Shown: positions 1 through 6,319 of the stretch, one piece after another
Layout: the number at the start of each line of letters is the position of its first letter
Numbering within the stretch: the first letter of the stretch is position 1
NCBI GenBank assembly: GCA_017447325.1
Contig: JAFSNU010000099.1
Span: 1-8,151, forward strand
Length of the DNA stretch: 8,151 nt
Origin: Synergistaceae bacterium
Lineage (GTDB): Bacteria; Synergistota; Synergistia; Synergistales; Aminobacteriaceae
Direction: 5' to 3'
Made by a program: the position numbers and the translations under genes
The notes under the pieces: model-generated
Told to the model about the DNA's origin: nothing
What the model saw: only the letters and a program-made list of their open reading frames with translations
Database searches by the model: none

Positions 1-42
1 ATACCGAGGCCGTCAAAGGCTGTCATCGAGTCGTTATTATAA
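1..42 (+). CDS. Possible 3' end of an upstream gene (partial, very short)
   Basis: Frame 1 reads IPRPSKAVIESLL and then a TAA stop at 40-42, followed about 28 bases later by a terminator hairpin. This is the arrangement expected for the last codons of a plus-strand gene entering from the left. The codons used (TTA, GAG, GCT, AAG) fit the local style. Frame 3 also stays open briefly (TEAVKGCHRVVIIIL), so the frame is not certain. Thirteen residues are too few to name a family. Confidence 0.35.
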   Translation: MPRPSKAVIESLL

Positions 43-70
43 TTTTATAATTTAAAATTAAAAATAAACG

Positions 71-101
71 CGCCCGGCTTGAAATTCAAATAAGCCGGGC
101 G
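71..101 (+). terminator. Rho-independent-type terminator hairpin upstream of the sugar operon
   Basis: A perfect 10-bp inverted repeat, CGCCCGGCTT (71-80) against AAGCCGGGCG (92-101), encloses an 11-base loop. It is followed by a loose T/A-rich tail on the plus strand. On the minus strand it is followed by a T-rich stretch, so it could work both ways. It most likely ends the transcript of the gene to the left. Its right arm and tail (GCCGGGCGTTA) resemble those of the terminator near 5400. Confidence 0.75.
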
Positions 102-108
102 TTATAAT
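79..108 (+). promoter_or_regulatory. Candidate sigma70-type promoter for the glycan operon
   Basis: TTGAAA at 79-84 (five of six consensus bases) lies 18 bp before a perfect TATAAT at 103-108. Transcription would start near 115, about 40 bases before the proposed start codon at 156. The -35 box lies within the terminator hairpin: its first two bases are in the left arm and the rest in the loop. The region is A+T-rich and other TATAAT hexamers occur at 38-43 and 46-51, so the assignment rests on the paired boxes and their position. Confidence 0.5.
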
Positions 109-141
109 TAAAAATATTTTTAAATTATAAATTTGGCAGAA

Positions 142-158
142 GGGAGATTAACGCCATA
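142..158 (+). promoter_or_regulatory. Ribosome binding site and apparent ATA start of the glycosyltransferase
   Basis: GGGAG at 142-146 sits 9 bases before ATA at 156-158. The encoded sequence from there, IKILFVLDSL, looks like a typical glycosyltransferase N-terminus with Met replaced by Ile. The reading frame is open back to a TAA at 105-107. It has no in-frame ATG, GTG or TTG until ATG at 552. The layout GCC-ATA-AAA resembles GCC-GTG-AAG at the start of the gene at 2505. An ATT at 147 abuts the Shine-Dalgarno sequence and is a poorer candidate. Confidence 0.6.
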
Positions 159-1433
159 AAAATTTTATTTGTACTTGACAGTCTTTCAATACAGGGCAAC
201 GCGAATGTACACGCCGCGCTGAAGCTAGTTAGAAAGTTACGCAAGAATAACGAAGTCTATGCCGCTTCTCTGTTACGAGGGGAGGGTATAGATTCTTCCA
301 AAACGGAGTTATTTAAAGACGTAAAATTATTTACCCAGTTTAAAAATTTATTTAAATTTCAGCAAGATAAAAACTGGCTTAAGATTTCCAAAATTAAGAG
401 AGCTTTATTATGTCTTGCTCATCCGGTTTTATTTGCGCAAATTTTATATAGAAAATATTTATATTCTAATAATAAGCCTATTAAGGGCTATTTAAACGCA
501 ATAGAAGAGGCGTGTGAAGAATGGAATATTGATGCTGTCATAGGTTTTTGCATGCCGTATTATATTCCTGTCACGATGGCAAGCGCGAATATTAACGCGT
601 TAAAAATTTTAATTCAGTTCGATCCATATACTAATAACCAGACGCTGCCGAAAGGCCGCAAGTGGGAGAAGCGCAGGCGGCTTGAAAGCGAAGTTATTAA
701 TAAATTAGATTCTTTATTTGTAGTTGATTTTGTCTATGACGAGATGTCGCGCCTTGGCCTGGGCAATGCTAATAAGCTTGTCTCTATGCCGTTCCCTGCT
801 ATCGAGACTGATGCTGACGGTAATTTTAATAATTTAGAAGATTTTAATAATAAATTAAATCGCGATAATAAAAATAAAATTATAAAATTTCTTTATACTG
901 GCGTGTTTTATGATATTATTCGCAATCCCGAATTTTTATTAAAATTATTTGAGAAATTGCCGGAGAATTATGAATTTCATTTTGTGGGCGGCGGAGCTTG
1001 GAACACTGTCAAAAAATTTGTAAATGAGCTCGGCAAGCGTCTTGTGCTTTATGGATGGCGCAGCAGCGATGAAGTCAAAAATTTTCTGCGTGAGGCTGAT
1101 ATATTAGTCTGCCTTAATAACTCGATTACAAATCAAATGTCGTCTAAAATTTTAGAATATATCTGCACCGGCAAGCCCGTTTTGAATATTTATAAAGTTG
1201 ATGACTGCCCGTCTTTAAAATATACGGCGAGATATAAAAACTGCATGGATTTAAAAGAAGCTGAGATTACGCCGGAGATTTTAAGCAGCGTTATCAATTT
1301 TGTTGACACGCATATTAACATGCTTGAGCCGCTTGATGACATAATGAAAAATTTTAAAGAGAACACGGACTTTCACGCGGCAAATATGATTGAAGATAAA
1401 TTAAACGAGTTATTACAAAACAGGAGCAAATAA
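156..1433 (+). CDS. GT-B fold glycosyltransferase (family 4/1-like), apparent ATA start
   Basis: This is likely a cytoplasmic glycosyltransferase that moves a sugar from a nucleotide donor onto a surface-glycan intermediate. From 156 it encodes 425 residues, a normal length for a two-domain GT-B enzyme. The N-terminal Rossmann domain opens with IKILFVLDSLSIQGNANVHA. The C-terminal donor-binding domain shows YTGVFYDIIRNP (about 247), FHFVGGG (about 274), YGWR (about 299) and SSKILEYICTGKPV (about 329-342), the family's conserved S-K-x-x-E-Y-x-x-x-G-K-P block. Starting at the ATG at 552 would remove 132 residues and most of the acceptor domain, so the longer form is preferred although its start codon is ATA. 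It is first in the operon, and the next gene starts 6 bases after its stop. Its donor may be the deoxy amino sugar made by the following genes, but substrate and linkage cannot be read from the sequence. Confidence 0.82.
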   Translation: MKILFVLDSLSIQGNANVHAALKLVRKLRKNNEVYAASLLRGEGIDSSKTELFKDVKLFTQFKNLFKFQQDKNWLKISKIKRALLCLAHPVLFAQILYRKYLYSNNKPIKGYLNAIEEACEEWNIDAVIGFCMPYYIPVTMASANINALKILIQFDPYTNNQTLPKGRKWEKRRRLESEVINKLDSLFVVDFVYDEMSRLGLGNANKLVSMPFPAIETDADGNFNNLEDFNNKLNRDNKNKIIKFLYTGVFYDIIRNPEFLLKLFEKLPENYEFHFVGGGAWNTVKKFVNELGKRLVLYGWRSSDEVKNFLREADILVCLNNSITNQMSSKILEYICTGKPVLNIYKVDDCPSLKYTARYKNCMDLKEAEITPEILSSVINFVDTHINMLEPLDDIMKNFKENTDFHAANMIEDKLNELLQNRSK

Positions 1434-1439
1434 ATAATT

Positions 1440-2483
1440 ATGAGCGATTTTAATAATGCTGTATTATTAATTACGGGCGGCACAGGCTCGTTCGGCAATG
1501 CTGTATTAAAACATTTTTTGAATTCTGACTTAGCGCAGATCAGAATTTTTTCGCGCGACGAGAAGAAACAGGACGACATGCGCCATGACCTTCAGGCAAA
1601 ATATCCTGACTTGGCGCATAAAGTTAAATTTTATTTAGGCGATGTACGCGAGGCAAAGTCTCTTGCTGAGGCAGTGAACGGGGTTGATTATATATTTCAC
1701 GCGGCGGCGTTAAAGCAAGTCCCGTCCTGCGAATTTTTCCCGATGGAAGCCGTAAAGACTAATATAATCGGAACTGATAATTTATTGCGCGCGGCAGTAG
1801 AGGCTAAAGTCAAAAAAGTTGTGTGCTTGTCAACTGACAAAGCAGCTTATCCCATTAATGCAATGGGAATTTCTAAAGCCATGATGGAGCATGTAGTATA
1901 TGCTAACGCGAGGGCTGCGGCTGAGAAAGGCGGGAGCGTGATTTGCTGCACGCGCTACGGCAACGTTATGTGTTCGCGCGGCTCTGTCATTCCGTTATTT
2001 GTCGATCAGATTAAAGCAAAAAATCATATTACTATTACTAATCCCAGCATGACGAGATTTTTAATGAACTTGGACGAAGCGGTCGAGCTTGTTCGTTTCG
2101 CATTTGAACACGCGCACCCGGGCGACTTATTTATTAAGAAAGCTGACGCGAGTACGATAGGCGACTTGGCAAAGGCCGTTCAAAAAATCTTTGGCAATAC
2201 TGGAATTAATATTATCGGCACGCGCCACGGAGAAAAATTATACGAGACTTTGATGACCAGCGAGGAAAAGTTAAGAAGCCAGGACATGGGCGAGTATTTT
2301 AGAGTAGCGGCAGATAATCGCGATTTAAATTATGATAAATACGTGATTAAGGGCGACTTTAAAGAAAATCTGGAAAATCAGGAAGCTTACACTTCTCATA
2401 ATACTAAAATTTTAAATATTGATGAGATAGTCGATAAGCTGCTTGAAACGGATTACGTAAAGTCTGAAATTAAAAATATATAA
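1440..2483 (+). CDS. fnlA: UDP-GlcNAc 4,6-dehydratase/5-epimerase (FnlA/CapE/WbjB family)
   Basis: This enzyme should catalyse the first step from UDP-GlcNAc: oxidation at C4, removal of water across C5-C6 and inversion at C5, giving a UDP-2-acetamido-2,6-dideoxy-L-4-hexulose. The 347-residue length is typical of the family. The NAD(P)-binding loop TGGTGSFG is at 12-19, the acidic GDVREA motif at about 67-72, and the HAAALKQVP block at about 87-95. The active-site region STDKAAYPINAMGISK spans about 131-146. Met142 occupies the place of the usual SDR tyrosine and Lys146 is retained, which as I recall is characteristic of the inverting CapE/WbjB group and not a defect. ATG 1440 is preceded by AGGAG at 1422-1426, inside the end of the previous gene and with a rather long 13-base spacer. 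It is the second gene of the operon. Confidence 0.93.
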   Translation: MSDFNNAVLLITGGTGSFGNAVLKHFLNSDLAQIRIFSRDEKKQDDMRHDLQAKYPDLAHKVKFYLGDVREAKSLAEAVNGVDYIFHAAALKQVPSCEFFPMEAVKTNIIGTDNLLRAAVEAKVKKVVCLSTDKAAYPINAMGISKAMMEHVVYANARAAAEKGGSVICCTRYGNVMCSRGSVIPLFVDQIKAKNHITITNPSMTRFLMNLDEAVELVRFAFEHAHPGDLFIKKADASTIGDLAKAVQKIFGNTGINIIGTRHGEKLYETLMTSEEKLRSQDMGEYFRVAADNRDLNYDKYVIKGDFKENLENQEAYTSHNTKILNIDEIVDKLLETDYVKSEIKNI

Positions 2484-2491
2484 TTTTACTT

Positions 2492-2507
2492 AGGAGGAAT
2501 TGCCGTG
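2492..2507 (+). promoter_or_regulatory. Strong ribosome binding site fixing a GTG start
   Basis: AGGAGG at 2492-2497 lies 7 bases before GTG at 2505. It is the best Shine-Dalgarno sequence in the plus-strand operon and supports GTG over the three in-frame ATG codons at 2520, 2526 and 2532. Confidence 0.8.
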
Positions 2508-3401
2508 AAGTTTGGTATAATGGGCATGGGCATGGGCGGACATATTGTCTCTTTATATCTCCGTTCTCACGGACATGACGTAACAGCCTTTTCGAGAGAT
2601 TCGTTAAATATATTTTCAAGAATTAATAATTTATTAAATTTAAATAATATTATAAACGCTGTTAAGCTTGATGTAAATAATGAGCTTGAGCGTCTTGGCG
2701 AAATTATTGATAATCAAAATTTTGATGTTATTATTAACTGCACGGGCGTTTTAAATCAGAATGCAGAAAATAATCATGCGGAAGCGGCGTATATTAATTC
2801 TTTCCTGCCGCATTATCTGGCTAAAATCACAAAAAATTTAAATACTAAAATAATTCACTTGAGCACGGACTGTGTTTTCAGCGGCGCGAGAGGCAGCTAT
2901 CTTGATAATGATATTCCTGACGGTCAAAGTTTTTACGCGCGGTCTAAAGCTCTTGGCGAGCTTAATGATAATAAAAATTTGACGCTTAGACTTTCTATAA
3001 TCGGGCCGGACATGAATTATGACGGCATAGGATTATTAAACTGGTTCATGAAGCAGACTGAAAGAGTGAAAGGCTTTTCGGGAGCAATATGGACCGGTCA
3101 GACGACTTTGCAGCTTGCTAAAACTATCGAGTTCGCGGCTGAGAATAATATTACGGGCTTGATTAACGCCGTGCCGGACGTGAGCATAAATAAATTTGAG
3201 CTGTTAAAATTATTTAATAAATATATTAGACGCGAGCCTATTATAATAGAAGAAGATTTAAATTTTAACAGTGATAAGTCGCTTGTTAGATCAAGCTATG
3301 ACAAGTTTAATTATAAAATCCCGGGCTATGAAGAGATGATAATGGAACTTGCGGATTGGATGCGAGGTCATAAAGAATTTTATCCGCATTATAAATTATA
3401 A
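2505..3401 (+). CDS. RmlD-like SDR sugar-nucleotide reductase (dTDP-4-dehydrorhamnose reductase family)
   Basis: This is a short-chain dehydrogenase of the RmlD type, a close match in layout to the enzyme that reduces the 4-keto group of dTDP-4-dehydrorhamnose. Next to fnlA it probably reduces the 4-keto group of the UDP-acetamido sugar, as described for WbvR-type enzymes in UDP-L-QuiNAc synthesis. Visible landmarks are INCTGV (77-82), AAYINSFLPHYLA (94-106), the catalytic STD (120-122), and Y144-A-R-S-K148 as the YxxxK pair. RLSIIGPD (162-169) and WTGQTTLQLA (196-205) are typical of the RmlD substrate domain. The 298-residue length is normal. The cofactor loop is unusual: GMGMGG reads as GxGxxG, one residue shorter than the usual GxxGxxG, and is encoded by a tandem ATGGGC triplet. 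It follows fnlA by 21 bases. Confidence 0.85.
   Translation: MKFGIMGMGMGGHIVSLYLRSHGHDVTAFSRDSLNIFSRINNLLNLNNIINAVKLDVNNELERLGEIIDNQNFDVIINCTGVLNQNAENNHAEAAYINSFLPHYLAKITKNLNTKIIHLSTDCVFSGARGSYLDNDIPDGQSFYARSKALGELNDNKNLTLRLSIIGPDMNYDGIGLLNWFMKQTERVKGFSGAIWTGQTTLQLAKTIEFAAENNITGLINAVPDVSINKFELLKLFNKYIRREPIIIEEDLNFNSDKSLVRSSYDKFNYKIPGYEEMIMELADWMRGHKEFYPHYKL
2520..2537 (+). repeat. ATGGGC x3 tandem hexanucleotide inside the cofactor loop
   Basis: Three perfect head-to-tail copies of ATGGGC encode Met-Gly-Met-Gly-Met-Gly at residues 6-11 of the RmlD-like reductase. This is exactly the glycine-rich nucleotide-binding loop. Gain or loss of a unit would keep the frame but change the loop length. 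Confidence 0.9.
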
Positions 3402-3433
3402 ATTATAAAAATATTATGAATTATAAAAATATT
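3401..3433 (+). repeat. 18-bp tandem duplication around the CapF-like start codon
   Basis: AATTATAAAAATATT occurs at 3401-3415 and again at 3419-3433, offset by 18 bases with the start codon ATG (3416-3418) between the copies. Both copies are in frame and would read NYKNI. The first copy overlaps the stop codon of the previous gene and takes up the space where a Shine-Dalgarno sequence would be expected. Confidence 0.85.
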
Positions 3434-4198
3434 TTAGTCACGGGAGCGCAGGGCTTTGCCGGCAAAAATTTAATTAAAGCGTTAAAGCTTCGCGCTGATT
3501 TAAATTTAAATATATTTGCTTACTCGCATAATTTAAATAAGCCTGACGAGCTTGAAGAATTTTGCAGCTCCTGCGATTTAATTTTTAATTTCGCCGGAGT
3601 GAACAGGCCTGTTAATAATGAAGATTTTATAATTGGAAACGTAAAATTTTTAGCTGAGATTTTAGATAAAATTAAAAAGAATAATAAAATTAAAATCATG
3701 CTCGCGAGCAGCGTTCAGGCAAGCTTAACGGGACGCTTTGCTAATTCTGAGTACGGCAGGTCTAAACTCGAGGCCGAGAAATTATTAATTAATTATGCGA
3801 GTAATATAAATAATAAAGCTGAAATATTTATTTACAGGCTGCCTAATTTAGCCGGCGCGGGCGTGCGGCCTAATTATAATTCTGCAATAGCGACGTTCTG
3901 CAATGCGATTGCAAATAATCTTGAGTATAAAATTACTGACAGAAATATTATGCTTGAGATTGTTTTTATTGAAGATTTAGTTTGCGAGATGTTAAATTTG
4001 CTTGATGATAAGGCGCATAGGCTTGAAGATGAAGATTTTTATTATTATGTGCCTGTGAGCTATAAGGCAAGTTTAGGCGAGATAGTAGATTTATTAAATT
4101 ATTTTAAAAATTATAATCGTGTGCATGAGAACGCGGGCGAGTTTGAGCTGAAGCTTTATAAAATGTATTTGAGCTATATTAAAATTAAAGAGGCGTAA
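3416..4198 (+). CDS. fnlB: CapF/FnlB/WbjC-like SDR reductase lacking the C-terminal cupin domain
   Basis: This protein matches the N-terminal SDR half of CapF/FnlB, the second enzyme of UDP-L-FucNAc synthesis. It has TGAQGFAG at 9-16, FNFAGVNRP at 57-65, ASSVQAS at 97-103, Y113-G-R-S-K117 as the YxxxK pair, YRLPNLAGAGVRPNYNSAIATFCNAIA across about 140-166, and the ending LKLYKMYLSYI. CapF proteins are usually about 370 residues, with a roughly 110-residue metal-binding cupin domain after this point that performs C3 epimerisation. Here the protein ends at 260 residues and the next gene starts 5 bases later, so no cupin remnant follows. It may therefore only reduce the 4-keto sugar, or work with a 3-epimerase encoded elsewhere. 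No Shine-Dalgarno sequence is visible before ATG 3416, so translation may be coupled to the gene ending 14 bases upstream. Confidence 0.83.
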   Translation: MNYKNILVTGAQGFAGKNLIKALKLRADLNLNIFAYSHNLNKPDELEEFCSSCDLIFNFAGVNRPVNNEDFIIGNVKFLAEILDKIKKNNKIKIMLASSVQASLTGRFANSEYGRSKLEAEKLLINYASNINNKAEIFIYRLPNLAGAGVRPNYNSAIATFCNAIANNLEYKITDRNIMLEIVFIEDLVCEMLNLLDDKAHRLEDEDFYYYVPVSYKASLGEIVDLLNYFKNYNRVHENAGEFELKLYKMYLSYIKIKEA

Positions 4199-4203
4199 TT
4201 TTA

Positions 4204-5355
4204 ATGTTTAAGAATAATAATAAAATAAAATTAATGATAGTTGTCGGGACGAGGCCGGAGATAATAAGGCTCGCTGAAGTGATTAAAAAGTGTAAAAAAT
4301 ATTTTGATACGCTGCTTGTGCATACCGGTCAGAATTATGATTATAATTTGAGCGGCGTGTTCTTTAAAGATTTTGAGCTTGACGAGCCGGATATTTATTT
4401 AAACGCTGCCGGTGATGACGCGGGCGGGACAATGGGCAATGTGATCGCTAAGTCTTATAAAATATTTCAAGATTTAAAGCCTGACGCTGTATTAGTTCTG
4501 GGCGACACTAATTCTTGTTTGTGCGTAATTTCGGCCAAGAGATTAAAAATTCCGGTGTTTCACATGGAAGCCGGAAATAGATGCAAGGATGAAAATTTGC
4601 CGGAAGAAATTATAAGAAGAATTGTTGACGTAACGAGCGATATAAATTTATGTTATTCGGAAAACGCGCGGAGATATATTTTAGACGCGGGCGCACGGCC
4701 TGAATATACTTTCGTGACGGGTTCGCCCATGGCCGAAGTTTTGTCTAAAAATATTAATAAAATTAACGCGAGCAATATTTTAAATAATTTAAATTTAGCA
4801 TCGCGCAAATATATTTTGCTCTCGGCGCATCGCGAGGAGAATATAGATATAGAGATAAATTTTTTTAATTTAATGAACGCGGTAAATAATCTGGCGGAAA
4901 AATATAATATGCCGGTTTTATATTCATGTCATCCCAGATCTGAGAAATTTTTAAAATTAAGAAATTTTAAGTTTAATGATTTAGTAATTCAGCATAAGCC
5001 GCTTGGATTTTTTGATTATAATAAACTTCAGGCTAACGCGTTCTGCGTAGTTTCTGACAGCGGGACTTTGCCGGAAGAGTGCGCGTATTTTTACAGCATT
5101 AATCAAGGCTTTCCGGCTGTATCTGTTCGAACTTCAAGCGAGCGGCCCGAAGCGATAGATAAAGGCGTTTTGATTATAGGCTCTATAGATTCAAATTCTG
5201 TCTTGCAGGCAGTTAATTTAGCTGTCGAGATGCACGCAAATAATGACTGGCCTGTTAAAGTTCCGGCTTATATAGACGAGAACGTGAGCGCGAAAGTAAT
5301 AAAAATTATTCAAGCTTACACGTCGATTATAAATAAATTTATCTGGCGGAAATAA
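4204..5355 (+). CDS. fnlC: UDP-N-acetylglucosamine 2-epimerase family protein (FnlC/CapG/WbjD)
   Basis: This is a non-hydrolysing UDP-GlcNAc 2-epimerase family protein of 383 residues, full length. In this context it probably inverts C2 of the 6-deoxy-L-hexosamine nucleotide to give the final UDP-L-FucNAc or UDP-L-QuiNAc. WecB-like UDP-ManNAc synthesis is the alternative. Landmarks are VVGTRPE (13-19), HTGQNYD (40-46), LGDTNS (99-104) with Asp101, HMEAGNR (120-126) with Glu122, SAHREEN (207-213), SCHPRSE (241-247), SDSGTLPEE (284-292) and RTSSERPEA (309-317). The DTNS and EAGNR forms are those of the FnlC/CapG subgroup. The start follows the previous stop by 5 bases, with AGAGG at 4189-4193 as a plausible ribosome site. 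It is the last gene before the shared terminator. Confidence 0.92.
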   Translation: MFKNNNKIKLMIVVGTRPEIIRLAEVIKKCKKYFDTLLVHTGQNYDYNLSGVFFKDFELDEPDIYLNAAGDDAGGTMGNVIAKSYKIFQDLKPDAVLVLGDTNSCLCVISAKRLKIPVFHMEAGNRCKDENLPEEIIRRIVDVTSDINLCYSENARRYILDAGARPEYTFVTGSPMAEVLSKNINKINASNILNNLNLASRKYILLSAHREENIDIEINFFNLMNAVNNLAEKYNMPVLYSCHPRSEKFLKLRNFKFNDLVIQHKPLGFFDYNKLQANAFCVVSDSGTLPEECAYFYSINQGFPAVSVRTSSERPEAIDKGVLIIGSIDSNSVLQAVNLAVEMHANNDWPVKVPAYIDENVSAKVIKIIQAYTSIINKFIWRK

Positions 5356-5410
5356 TAATAAAATGCCCGGGCTTAATTTAAAATTTTAAATCACCCGGGC
5401 GTTAATTTAA
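5352..5410. terminator. Bidirectional terminator between convergent operons
   Basis: GCCCGGG (5365-5371) pairs perfectly with CCCGGGC (5394-5400). The loop region contains a perfect 16-base palindrome, ATTTAAAATTTTAAAT (5376-5391), which could extend the hairpin. The plus side is followed by GTTAATTTAATT. The minus side is followed by ATTTTATTATTATT. It lies between the stop of the plus-strand 2-epimerase gene (5355) and the stop of the minus-strand LRR gene (5420), so it serves both. Confidence 0.85.
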
Positions 5411-5419
5411 TTAATTAAT

Positions 5420-6319
5420 CTAATCAGCTTTGCGTCTTAAAATTATTTGCGCGGTAATTAAAAATATTAAAGCCATGAACAGGCCGCGCGGGTAAAAATT
5501 ATTTTGCATAGTGTTGCAGCCGCAGTCGCTTGAGTCTCCGCCGTTTTTCTTCTCGGCCTCTTTAGAGTGTTTTTGGTTAATATTAATATCGCCGCTTGAT
5601 ATTAACGTCACGTCCATCGTCTGCGGTGTATTATACTCGTAATAGCCGGTTAAATATTGATACGTCACGCTGTACGGGTATTCGTCAAAATATGCAAGGC
5701 CGGAATTATCATCGTACGATACCGGATATATAACGTCGTCGCTCGCGTTATAGCCGGTTATGTCGCCGGAGACAACGCGCGGCAAATTCGCATAGCCCGT
5801 ATAGACGCTTAAATCAACTCTAAATTTATTGTCAGTACTTACAACTTTCAAGCCTTCGCGCTCTTGCCCGTAAGTCTTGACGTAAGATAATTTTTCGTTC
5901 GCGCTCAAGTCTAAAATTAAAATAGAATTAAGCTCGCACTCAAGCTCCATTAGCTTTAAATTTTTGCTTAAATCTAAATCTTCGAGTTTATTATTATCGC
6001 ACTCGAGCGTGTATAAATTAATATTTTTGCTCACGTCAAGCGAGGCCAGTTTATTAGAGTAGCAATAAAGTTCTTCAAGCTTAGTAAAATATTCAATGCC
6101 GGCCAAGCTTGAAATCTCAAGCCCGTTAACGTCCATGCTGACAGTTCGCTCGATCTCGTCGCCGCTCAAAATATTATCAGCATTAATATCTAAATTATCG
6201 CTTATATAAGCCCTGAAATTATCGTCCGGGAAATTCGCAGAATTAATATCGACAACTTCGGCGCGTGATGAGCTTAAAGGCGCGAGGATTAAAATTAAAA
6301 TTAAAAATATTTTGCGCAT
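5420..6319 (-). CDS. Small exported LRR surface protein with EF-hand-like loop and Cys-containing C-terminal anchor
   Basis: This 299-residue exported protein has a signal peptide (MRKIFLILILILAPLSSSRA, likely cleaved after Ala20). It is followed by an INSANFPDDNFRAYI segment common at the start of gut-bacterial LRR proteins. An EF-hand-like loop at 44-55 (Asp44, Asn46, Asp48, Ser52, Glu55) may bind calcium. Leucine-rich repeats of 21 residues span about 61-145, with a cysteine at the same position in each (86, 107, 128). A post-LRR module at about 149-240 ends in MDVTLIS and is related to that of the upstream gene. A polar spacer leads to CGCN (266-269), a hydrophobic segment (about 279-294) and RRKAD. 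The C-terminus resembles the Synergist-CTERM sorting signal. Start ATG 6319 has AGGAG at 6327-6331, seven bases away, and overlaps the upstream gene by 19 bp. The ligand is unknown. Confidence 0.83.
   Translation of the reverse strand: MRKIFLILILILAPLSSSRAEVVDINSANFPDDNFRAYISDNLDINADNILSGDEIERTVSMDVNGLEISSLAGIEYFTKLEELYCYSNKLASLDVSKNINLYTLECDNNKLEDLDLSKNLKLMELECELNSILILDLSANEKLSYVKTYGQEREGLKVVSTDNKFRVDLSVYTGYANLPRVVSGDITGYNASDDVIYPVSYDDNSGLAYFDEYPYSVTYQYLTGYYEYNTPQTMDVTLISSGDININQKHSKEAEKKNGGDSSDCGCNTMQNNFYPRGLFMALIFLITAQIILRRKAD

Noticed and set aside
552..1433. Glycosyltransferase starting at ATG 552 (293 aa)
   Set aside because: The same frame upstream, back to 156, encodes a coherent GT-B N-terminal domain with a well-spaced ribosome site. 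Starting at 552 would delete 132 residues of it.
1373..1579. Minus-strand 68-aa ORF across the glycosyltransferase/fnlA junction
   Set aside because: Antisense to two well-supported genes, with no domain or plausible ribosome site.
1440..2483. FnlA inactive because Met142 replaces the SDR tyrosine
   Set aside because: From family knowledge the inverting CapE/WbjB group normally has Met-x-x-x-Lys here, and the rest of the active site is intact.
5376..5391. Perfect A/T palindrome as an operator or attachment site
   Set aside because: It lies in the loop of the shared terminator between two gene ends, so extending the hairpin explains it more simply.
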